From CAZGSV01 sp964528605 (GTDB lineage: Bacteria; Armatimonadota; Zipacnadia; CAZGSV01), in assembly GCA_964528605.1 (NCBI GenBank), contig CAZGSV010000050.1:1-23686 (forward strand): a stretch of 23,686 nt of DNA, in the 5' to 3' direction. A model generated the notes under the pieces. It had not been told where the DNA came from. It made no database searches and saw only the letters and a program-made list of their open reading frames with translations. Numbering within the stretch: position 1 is the first letter of the stretch; the number at the start of each line of letters is the position of its first letter. Below, piece by piece: positions 16,265-22,102 of the stretch. Made by a program: the position numbers and the translations under genes.

Positions 16265-16627
16265 TCAGTACGCCTTGTGCTTGGGATAGTTGCACCAGAC
16301 CTTTCCCGTCGCGGGTTCGTAGCCGTAGGCCTCACCGCTGACTGGGCACGCCAAGAGGTCGGCGCCGAGGCCGAGGTTGTCGAGGCTGTCGGGAAAGCGC
16401 TCCCCCGGGTCCGACATGCGCGCCATCTCGAGGGCCTGTCGTATCTGCCGCAAGTTGCTCTGGCACGCTACCCCCTTGGCGCGCTCGATGGCCTGCTGGG
16501 GCGGGCCCAAGGCGGACCTGCCGCCCATGCTACGCGTGCCGTAACCGAAGAATATCCACATGAGGACCAGGATGATGGCCAGACTGATGACCATGGAGAT
16601 GGCTGTGAATCCCGCGCGTCTGTCCAT
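16265..16627 (-). CDS. Pseudopilin-like protein between accB and accC
   Basis: This 120-aa protein has an N-terminal prepilin-like segment, RRAGFTAISMVISLAIIL. It has a basic leader, Gly before Phe as a possible prepilin-peptidase site, then one hydrophobic helix (about 9-28). The Glu at mature position 5 of classical type IV pilins is Ser. The globular part has CQSNLRQIRQALEMAR, FPDSLDNLG, ACPVSGEAYGYEPATGKVW and a final CNYPKHK, a pattern common in short pseudopilin-like proteins of Planctomycetes/Armatimonadota style. The ATG at 16627 is chosen because the protein then begins at the leader. GGGAG lies about 10 nt upstream. The frame extends further but would overlap accB. No secretion or pilus genes are nearby, so its partners are unknown. 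Confidence 0.75.
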   Translation of the reverse strand: MDRRAGFTAISMVISLAIILVLMWIFFGYGTRSMGGRSALGPPQQAIERAKGVACQSNLRQIRQALEMARMSDPGERFPDSLDNLGLGADLLACPVSGEAYGYEPATGKVWCNYPKHKAY

Positions 16628-16743
16628 CGCTCGTCCGCTCCCTTCCTCGGGATGTCCGGAGGCCGTCTTGCCGCCTATGGGATGGTGAGCCGCGCCTCGC
16701 TTCTCGTCACAGGTCGGCTCTGGGGGCTTCCGGCTCGACCGTC

Positions 16744-17169
16744 TCACTCGGGCGCCAGCACGAACAGCGCCTCGCCGTATTCCACCGGCTGGCCTTCCGC
16801 GGCCATGACCGCCCGTACCACTCCCGCGCAGGGCGAGGCGACCTCGTTCCACAGCTTGACCGATTCGATGTAGCCCAACGTCTGGCCGGCCTCCACGGTG
16901 CTGCCGACGTCCACGAGCGGGTCCTTGGCGCCTTTTTCCGTGCGGTGGAAGAGGCCGACCCAGTTCGCGGTGGCCGTGACCGCATCGCTCGCCGGTTCGG
17001 CGCTGGGAGGCGGCTGAGGCGCGGCAGGTTGGGCCGCGTTGCGCAGGGGGAGGTCGCCTCGGCGAGCGCTGATGGTCAGGTCCCCTTTGCGAATAGAGAT
17101 TTCCCGCACGCAGGACTCATTGAGAATGTCCACCACTTGGCGCACCAGATCCAGGTCAATGTCGCTCAC
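16744..17169 (-). CDS. accB: Acetyl-CoA carboxylase biotin carboxyl carrier protein (atypical biotin motif)
   Basis: This 141-aa protein matches AccB, which carries biotin between the carboxylase and carboxyltransferase active sites. The N-terminal segment (DLVRQVVDILNESCVREISI) is typical, followed by a Pro/Ala-rich linker (about 46-66) and a biotinyl domain (about 70-140). The biotin lysine is Lys105, in GYIESVKLWNEV. The near-universal AMKM/AMKL tetrapeptide is SVKL here. The GTG start at 17169 overlaps the dapF stop as GTGA, giving the usual family N-terminus MSDIDLDLV. The next gene downstream is a pseudopilin-like gene after a 116-nt gap in which I see no feature, then accC. The carboxyltransferase genes accA/accD are not in the window. 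Confidence 0.9.
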   Translation of the reverse strand: MSDIDLDLVRQVVDILNESCVREISIRKGDLTISARRGDLPLRNAAQPAAPQPPPSAEPASDAVTATANWVGLFHRTEKGAKDPLVDVGSTVEAGQTLGYIESVKLWNEVASPCAGVVRAVMAAEGQPVEYGEALFVLAPE

Positions 17170-18002
17170 AGCACGATCCTTCCCTCGAAGACGTACTCGG
17201 CCGGCCCGGTCATTATGACGTGGTCGTTTTCGCGCCAGGCTAGTTGGAGGCTGCCACCAGGGAGCGTCACCTTGACCTCTCGGCTGGTTCGTTTGGTGAG
17301 TGCGGAGGCGACGGTTATGGCGCAGGCGCCGGTGCCGCAGGCGAGTGTTTCGCCGACGCCGCGCTCCCACACTCGGGCGCGCACTTCCTTGGTGTTAAAC
17401 ACCTGCGCGAACTCGACGTTGGTGCGGTTCGGGAAAGCGGGATGGTTCTCCAACTGCGGGCCGAACTCGGCGACGGGAAAGCGCTTCACATCGTCAACGT
17501 AGACGACGCAATGAGGGTTGCCCATGGAAAGACAGGTTACCAGGACAGTCCGATTGCCGAGCGACAGGGGCTGCTCGACGACCGGAGAGTTGGGCCAATC
17601 GATGGGGATATCAGCGGCGGCGAAGCGGGGCACGCCCATGTCCACGCTGACACTTTCGACTTTGCCGTCCTTGAGGTTGAGCGTGGGGTAGACCACGCCG
17701 GCGAGGGTGTCCACCGGGAAGGTGGTTTCGCGGGCGAGTGCGTGCTCGTAGGCGTAGCGGGCGAAGCAGCGGATGCCGTTGCCGCACATCTCCGCCTCGG
17801 AGCCGTCGGGGTTGAAGATGCGGATTCTGAGGGGGGCGCGGGCGCCCGGCAGCACCAAGAGGACGCCGTCAGCGCCGATGCCGAAGTGCCGGTCGCAGAG
17901 GGCGGGGGCGTTGGCGGCGGCGGTCTCCGCCGCCTTGCTGTCGGCCAGACCGTCAACCAGGATGAAGTCGTTGCCCAGCCCGTGTACCTTGAGGAAATTC
18001 AT
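17166..18002 (-). CDS. dapF: Diaminopimelate epimerase DapF
   Basis: This 278-aa protein matches DapF, which converts LL- to meso-diaminopimelate for lysine and peptidoglycan. The two catalytic cysteines are Cys73 in EMCGNGIRCF and Cys222 in ACGTGACA. The start FLKVHGLGNDFILVDG and NPHCVVYVDDV are also diagnostic. The ATG at 18002 is preferred over an in-frame GTG at 18020. The promoter at 18023-18052 predicts a transcript start near 18016, downstream of that GTG, and GAGGGTGG is a suitable ribosome binding site. It heads the minus-strand operon and overlaps accB by 4 nt. Its product completes the pathway begun by dapA/dapB, which lie about 10 kb away on the other strand. Confidence 0.97.
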   Translation of the reverse strand: MNFLKVHGLGNDFILVDGLADSKAAETAAANAPALCDRHFGIGADGVLLVLPGARAPLRIRIFNPDGSEAEMCGNGIRCFARYAYEHALARETTFPVDTLAGVVYPTLNLKDGKVESVSVDMGVPRFAAADIPIDWPNSPVVEQPLSLGNRTVLVTCLSMGNPHCVVYVDDVKRFPVAEFGPQLENHPAFPNRTNVEFAQVFNTKEVRARVWERGVGETLACGTGACAITVASALTKRTSREVKVTLPGGSLQLAWRENDHVIMTGPAEYVFEGRIVL

Positions 18003-18022
18003 AATCAGAGCCACCCTCACTC

Positions 18023-18052
18023 AGTATAGGTGGGGTGGCAGTGGCGTGTCAA
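18023..18052 (-). promoter_or_regulatory. Promoter for the dapF-acc-nusB-folD-xse operon
   Basis: On the minus strand a perfect TTGACA (18052-18047) and TATACT (18028-18023) are 18 bp apart. The predicted start near 18016 leaves a leader of about 14 nt before the dapF ATG. It is back-to-back with the promoter at 18060-18089, and the two -35 boxes form an inverted repeat. Confidence 0.75.
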
Positions 18053-18059
18053 CGGGCGT

Positions 18060-18089
18060 TTGACAGTCGCTCGGGGGCAGCCGTATGTT
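18060..18089 (+). promoter_or_regulatory. Promoter for the metallo-hydrolase gene
   Basis: A perfect TTGACA at 18060-18065 and TATGTT at 18084-18089 (four of six matches) are 18 bp apart. The predicted start near 18096 gives a leader of about 50 nt to the ATG at 18146. The -35 box is 7 bp from the -35 box of the divergent dapF promoter. Confidence 0.55.
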
Positions 18090-18145
18090 GCCAGATGCGA
18101 CCGGCGGCGCGCGGATTGTGGTAGGTGTCGGCGCAGGGAGACGGT

Positions 18146-18967
18146 ATGCTGAACGTCCGACTATGGGGAGTGCGGGGTTCGGTGCCGGTGCCTCGGCGGG
18201 AAATGCTGGGCTATGGGGGTAACACCCCATGCGTGGAGGTCCGCAGCCCCGAGTGCTTTCTCATCATTGACGCGGGCACGGGGGTGATCGCGCTGGGCGA
18301 CTCTCTAGGCGAGTGCGAGCAGCCGCTCCACATGCTTTTCAGCCACTGCCACTGGGATCACATCCAGGGCTTTCCGTTCTTTGGCCCGTTGCACCGACCC
18401 GAGAGCCGGGTGACGTTGTATGGCTCGACGGCGGTGACGGGGCGGGTGGACGACCAGTTGTGCAACCAGATGGAGAATCCGTACTTCCCGGTGCGGATGG
18501 AGGCGCTGTCGGCGCGGATTGAGTTCGCCAACATCGAGGGGGGGCGTTTCGAGGTCGGCGACGTTCGCGTTGAGGCGCGTTCGCTGATACATCCGCAGGG
18601 GGTGCTCGGGTTCCGGATCGAGCACGACCAGGCGGCGGTGGTGTACGCGAGCGATAGTGAGCACGGGGCCGAGGACGGAAGGGAACGGCTGATTGACCTG
18701 GCGCGCGGGGCGGACCTGCTGATCGCGGACGCGCAGTACTCGCCCACCGAGTATGAGACGCAGAAGAAGGGGTGGGGCCACGGGACTTGGGAGCAGGCGG
18801 CGAGGGCGGCGCGAGAAGCCGAGGTGGGGCAACTGGTGCTCTTCCACCATGACCCGTGGCGTCGCGACGACGGCGTTCTCCTTTTCGAGTGCGAGGCCAG
18901 GCGGGTGTTTCCGCGGACGGTGGCGGGCGCGGAAGGCGCGGTGTTCCGCCTCGCCGGAGCGGGGTAG
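18146..18967 (+). CDS. MBL-fold metallo-hydrolase (TaR3-like/PhnP-like)
   Basis: This 273-aa protein belongs to the metallo-beta-lactamase fold. The start MLNVRLWGVRGSVPVPRR and GYGGNTPCVEV are typical of a widespread subgroup of uncharacterised hydrolases. The metal motif SHCHWDH gives His67, His69, Asp71 and His72, in SHCHWDHIQGFPFFGPL. Further conserved stretches are NPYFPVRME, VYASDSEHG, LLIADAQYSPTEY, KKGWGHGTW and LVLFHHDP, which supply the later metal ligands. Substrate is unknown; related proteins include phosphodiesterases and beta-clamp-like hydrolases. AGGGAG about 5 nt upstream supports the ATG at 18146 over an earlier in-frame start at 18125. It has its own promoter and is followed by a PilZ gene 14 nt later. 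Confidence 0.88.
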   Translation: MLNVRLWGVRGSVPVPRREMLGYGGNTPCVEVRSPECFLIIDAGTGVIALGDSLGECEQPLHMLFSHCHWDHIQGFPFFGPLHRPESRVTLYGSTAVTGRVDDQLCNQMENPYFPVRMEALSARIEFANIEGGRFEVGDVRVEARSLIHPQGVLGFRIEHDQAAVVYASDSEHGAEDGRERLIDLARGADLLIADAQYSPTEYETQKKGWGHGTWEQAARAAREAEVGQLVLFHHDPWRRDDGVLLFECEARRVFPRTVAGAEGAVFRLAGAG

Positions 18968-18981
18968 GGGGGGCCGAAAGG

Positions 18982-19377
18982 ATGACTGCCACTCCGAGGC
19001 CCGAGCGGCGGCGCTACCGTCGCGTGGATGCGAAGGCTCCGATGGAGATCCGCGTGGCGGAGCACCGTGCGGAGGGAACGGCGCTGGATCTGAGTGCGGC
19101 CGGCGTGCGCTGCCTGGTGGCTGAGGAGTTCAAGCCCTTTGAGAAGGTGGCCGTGCGGCTGACGCTGGGCACTCCCACGGGGCAGGCCCACGGCCACGTG
19201 CGAGCTCAGGGCGTGGTGGTGCGCGCCACTATGATCCCTGCGGGTGCCGATTCTCCGCCCCATCCTCTTTATGAGGTGGCCGTGTTCTTCTCGGAGATAG
19301 ACCCGCGGGCTCGCACGGTGTTGGAGCGATTCGTGCAGGCGCACCTACAGCGCTGGGGCGGGAAGGGGCAGGCATGA
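18982..19377 (+). CDS. PilZ domain protein
   Basis: This 131-aa protein is a single PilZ domain, the usual receptor for cyclic di-GMP. The binding signature is present: an arginine cluster PERRRYRRV (RxxxR type, residues 7-15) and DLSAAG (DxSxxG, residues 36-41). The remainder fits the beta barrel, ending in VAVFFSEIDPRARTVLERFV. The ATG at 18982 is chosen because the protein then begins just ahead of the arginine motif; the open frame upstream overlaps the preceding gene. It follows the hydrolase gene closely and precedes thiD by 3 nt, so it is probably co-transcribed with both. What it controls cannot be read from the context; no diguanylate cyclase is in the window. Confidence 0.88.
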   Translation: MTATPRPERRRYRRVDAKAPMEIRVAEHRAEGTALDLSAAGVRCLVAEEFKPFEKVAVRLTLGTPTGQAHGHVRAQGVVVRATMIPAGADSPPHPLYEVAVFFSEIDPRARTVLERFVQAHLQRWGGKGQA

Positions 19378-19380
19378 GGC

Positions 19381-20214
19381 ATGCGCGTTGTGCTGACGAT
19401 TGCGGGCTCCGACTCCGGAGCCGGGGCCGGCATCCAGGCCGACCTTAAGACCTTCGCGGCCACAGGCGTCTACGGTGTCTGCGCGATAACCTCGGTCACG
19501 GCCCAGAACACGCTGGGGGTGCAGGGGGCTTGGGACCTGCCGCCGGAAGCCGTGTGGGCGCAGTTGGACTCACTGTTCGCGGACTTCGAGATCGCGGCGG
19601 CGAAGACGGGGATGCTTGCGAATGCGGCCATAGTCCGGACGGTGGCGGAGTTTCTGCGCGCGCGCACGGTGCCGCACCTAGTTGTGGACCCTGTCATGCG
19701 GGCGAAGTCCGGGGATGCTCTGCTGGCACCCGAGGCGCAGCGGACGGTGGTTGAGGACCTGTTCCCGCTGGCGAGCATCGTCACGCCGAACGTGCCCGAG
19801 GCCGAGGCGCTGCTGGGGGAGAGGATTGTGAGTCTCGAGGAGATGCGCGAGGCGGCCGTGAGACTGGCGGACCTGGGCGCCCAGGCAGTGCTGATCAAAG
19901 GCGGCCACTTGGAAGACGACGCTGCGGACATTCTCTACTACCAGGGCAGACTGCACGAGTTTGAGGGCCCGCGGCTGCCCGTGAAGAACACGCACGGGAC
20001 AGGGTGCACGTTGTCGGCCGCGATTGCCGCGGAGTTGGCGAAGGGGCTGGGGATGGTGGACGCGTGCCGGCGGGCGAAGGAGTACCTGACCGCGGCTCTG
20101 GCTCAAGGCCTGCCGGTTGGCCATGGCATTGGTCCCTTCGATCATTTCGTGTGGGGCGCGGGCAAGTACTTTGAGGAGGAGAAGGCGCAGCCGGAGGGCC
20201 CGGCGCCGGTCTAG
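19381..20214 (+). CDS. thiD: Hydroxymethylpyrimidine kinase / phosphomethylpyrimidine kinase ThiD
   Basis: This 277-aa protein matches ThiD, which phosphorylates hydroxymethylpyrimidine twice for thiamine synthesis. IAGSDSGAGAGIQADLKTF is the substrate-binding start, AAAKTGMLAN and VVDPVMRAKSGD follow, and the anion-hole/catalytic motif NTHGTGCTLSAAIAA contains Cys209. The C-terminal GHGIGPFDHF is typical of the bacterial enzyme. The ATG lies 3 nt after the PilZ stop. No TPP riboswitch precedes it, because no leader exists. It may be the last gene of a hydrolase-PilZ-thiD operon and faces the convergent exoribonuclease gene across 56 nt. Confidence 0.96.
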   Translation: MRVVLTIAGSDSGAGAGIQADLKTFAATGVYGVCAITSVTAQNTLGVQGAWDLPPEAVWAQLDSLFADFEIAAAKTGMLANAAIVRTVAEFLRARTVPHLVVDPVMRAKSGDALLAPEAQRTVVEDLFPLASIVTPNVPEAEALLGERIVSLEEMREAAVRLADLGAQAVLIKGGHLEDDAADILYYQGRLHEFEGPRLPVKNTHGTGCTLSAAIAAELAKGLGMVDACRRAKEYLTAALAQGLPVGHGIGPFDHFVWGAGKYFEEEKAQPEGPAPV

Positions 20215-20270
20215 GGGCAGAGGCGGCACTAGGCCGCTGCGGCGAGGGGGCTGGGCGTAGGGGGCAGCGC

Positions 20271-21242
20271 CTAATCTCCGTCCGCTTCCAGGGAGCCGGC
20301 GTAGAGCTGGCGGCCGAAGATGCGGTCGTACTCGGTCAACTCTTTGCCCTCGCGGCGGGCATCGGCCGTAGCGACCTCGAAGTAGTCGAGGTCGGCGTCG
20401 AGATTCTCCAGGGCGTGCAGGGTCATCGCCTCGCGGGTCTTGGGGCGCTTGGGCGATCCGTACTCGAGTTGCCCGTGGTGGCTGACGAGAATGTGCCGGA
20501 GAAGGAGCGCCTTCTGCTCCGGGAAGTCCGGGATCGCGGCGATGCGCTGGCGGACCATTTCGTCGCCAATGACCACGTGCCCGATGAGGGTGCCCTGGGT
20601 GGTTCTTTCGATGCTCAGTGCGTAGTGGTATTCCTCGATCTTGCCGATGTCGTGCAGGATGGCGCCGGCGATGAGCAGGTCGCGGTCAATGTTGGGGAAG
20701 TGCGAGGCCGCGAGGTCGCACAGTTCGGTCACGGAGGCGGTGTGCTCGATGAGCCCGCCGAGCCGGGAGTGGTGCAGCCTGCGGGAGGCGGGGCAGACTT
20801 TGAACTCATCGGTGAAGGCGTGGTCCTCGAGGAAGGCCAGCACCAAAGGGCGCAGGTGCTCGTCCTTCATCGAGCGCGCCTGCTCTTGCAGGCCGGCGAG
20901 CAGCGCGCTGACGTCCTTGTCGGTGGCGGGGATGAAGTCAGTCGGCAAGTACTCACCCTGGTCCAGGCGGCGGAGCGAGGTGATGACAACCTGCAACTCG
21001 CCCTTGTAGTCCTCGGCGCGGCCCTGCACGGCGACGACATCGCCTTCGTCGAACTCAGCGGCGGCGACCTCGGCGCTCTCCCAGATGCGGGCTTTGACGC
21101 TGCCGGTTTTGTCCGAGAGTTCGAGGGCCAGGTAGGCGCCGGGTTTGCTGGCGAACGAGCGCAGCGCCTTGTTGGTGGCCACGAAGGGACCGGCAACCTG
21201 CTGGCCGGCCTTGATGTCCCGGACGAAGAGGTCCTTGCGCAT
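20271..21242 (-). CDS. YhaM-like 3'-5' exoribonuclease (OB fold + HD domain)
   Basis: This 323-aa protein matches the YhaM/CBF1 type: an N-terminal OB nucleic-acid-binding fold (about 8-95; GAYLALELSDKTGSVKARIW, VVAVQGRAEDYKGELQV) and a C-terminal HD hydrolase domain (about 150-310). Metal-site motifs are LHHSRLGGLIEHT (His167), AILHDIGKIEEY (the HD pair, residues 197-198), GHVVIG, and ILVSHHGQLEYGSPKRPKT. YhaM degrades RNA and single-stranded DNA from the 3' end. The ATG at 21242 matches the family start (MRKDLFVRDI). A GTG at 21275, overlapping the upstream stop as GTGA, would add 11 residues and is possible. It is likely co-transcribed with the preceding lipoprotein-like gene. Confidence 0.92.
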   Translation of the reverse strand: MRKDLFVRDIKAGQQVAGPFVATNKALRSFASKPGAYLALELSDKTGSVKARIWESAEVAAAEFDEGDVVAVQGRAEDYKGELQVVITSLRRLDQGEYLPTDFIPATDKDVSALLAGLQEQARSMKDEHLRPLVLAFLEDHAFTDEFKVCPASRRLHHSRLGGLIEHTASVTELCDLAASHFPNIDRDLLIAGAILHDIGKIEEYHYALSIERTTQGTLIGHVVIGDEMVRQRIAAIPDFPEQKALLLRHILVSHHGQLEYGSPKRPKTREAMTLHALENLDADLDYFEVATADARREGKELTEYDRIFGRQLYAGSLEADGD

Positions 21243-21271
21243 ACTTCCCTGGGCCTTCTCTCTCAGCGTGC

Positions 21272-22006
21272 TCACTTGCCCTTGGGCGGCTGCTGTGGAG
21301 CGGGCGCGGCCGCCTGCTTGAGGCGCTCGCTGTACTCGTCGAGTAGTTTGGTCTGCTCGGGGGTGAGGGTTCGCACGGCCTGTTCCAGGCGCGCGCGCGC
21401 TTCGGTCTCGCGCTCCAGGGCCTCGCCTTGCTGGAGGTCCTGGCTCAACTGTTGGCGCTGCTGGACGGTCACGTTCCCCTCCGTCAGTCGCTGCTGAACC
21501 TGCTTACGCAGCGCTTCCACCTTGGCCTTGGTTTGGGCGGCGTCCTTCTCGAAGGAGACGCCCTGCTTCTGGGCTTCTTTGACGATCAGGTAGGTCTGCA
21601 TGATGACGTGAGTGGCGTAGAAGTCCTCGGGCTTGACTCCGGCCCGTTGTACGGCCGGCGTGAGCGTTGCGCCGGCGGGCGGTGAGGCCACGACGGCGGC
21701 GAAGCGCTCAATGGGGTTCTTGTCCTGGGGCGCCTGCGCCACCTGAGGCGGGAGCGCGGCCGCGGCTTTCTCGAAGGCGGGGTAGGCCTTGAGGTAGGCC
21801 TCCAGCCTCTCGCGCGTGGGCGGGGTGCTCTTGATGAGGGCCGCGATGTCAGTGAGGTCTATCGCGAGCGCAGGCGCGCTGCCGGCCTGTGGCGAAGGGC
21901 CGCCGACGAGGGGCGTTGTTGGCCCTGCTTGTGTTGCGCCTCGGCATCCGGGATGGAGGAGGATGGGCAGCAGCAGGAGAAGTAGGAGCAGCGCGACTTG
22001 CTTCAA
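21272..22006 (-). CDS. Unknown secreted/lipoprotein-like helical protein
   Basis: I do not recognise this 244-aa protein. It begins with a strong signal sequence, KQVALLLLLLLLPILLHPGC, where Cys21 could be a lipidated cysteine. The lipobox is imperfect (LHPGC), so plain secretion is also possible. A Pro/Gly/Ala-rich linker follows (about 22-47). Residues 48-130 contain a short helical region with FYATHVIMQTYLIVKEAQKQG. Residues 145-235 are charged and Gln/Glu-rich, predicted coiled coil, ending in LTPEQTKLLDEYSERLKQ and a Pro-rich basic tail. The start is a TTG at 22006; no ATG or GTG in frame gives the signal peptide. A possible promoter lies just upstream. The stop overlaps a potential GTG of the exoribonuclease gene. 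Confidence 0.75.
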   Translation of the reverse strand: MKQVALLLLLLLLPILLHPGCRGATQAGPTTPLVGGPSPQAGSAPALAIDLTDIAALIKSTPPTRERLEAYLKAYPAFEKAAAALPPQVAQAPQDKNPIERFAAVVASPPAGATLTPAVQRAGVKPEDFYATHVIMQTYLIVKEAQKQGVSFEKDAAQTKAKVEALRKQVQQRLTEGNVTVQQRQQLSQDLQQGEALERETEARARLEQAVRTLTPEQTKLLDEYSERLKQAAAPAPQQPPKGK

Positions 22007-22045
22007 TGGCCCCGCACCCGCATTAGATTCCCATCAGGTGGCCAC

Positions 22046-22074
22046 AGTGTGCGCCGGGCAACGCGGAGTGTCAA
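22046..22074 (-). promoter_or_regulatory. Possible promoter for the lipoprotein-like gene
   Basis: On the minus strand a perfect TTGACA (22074-22069) is followed after 17 bp by CACACT (22051-22046), a weak -10. It lies in the 96-nt gap between the DUF5693 gene and the TTG start at 22006, about 40 nt upstream of it. The good -35 and correct spacing support it; the poor -10 keeps confidence low. Confidence 0.35.
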
Positions 22075-22102
22075 AACACCGGCGAATGCGCGGCGACGGG
22101 AC

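Noticed and set aside
16628..16743. A small gene or regulatory RNA in the accB-pseudopilin gap
   Set aside because: I see no convincing reading frame, hairpin or promoter there beyond the ribosome binding site of the pseudopilin gene.
19378..19380. A TPP riboswitch upstream of thiD
   Set aside because: thiD starts 3 nt after the PilZ stop, and no thi-box sequence is seen in the preceding gene.
20223..20269. Small hairpins between thiD and the exoribonuclease gene (GCGGC-ACTAG-GCCGC; CGCTGC with GCAGCG)
   Set aside because: The stems are only 5-6 bp with no T-tract on either strand, so I cannot support a terminator in this GC-rich gap.
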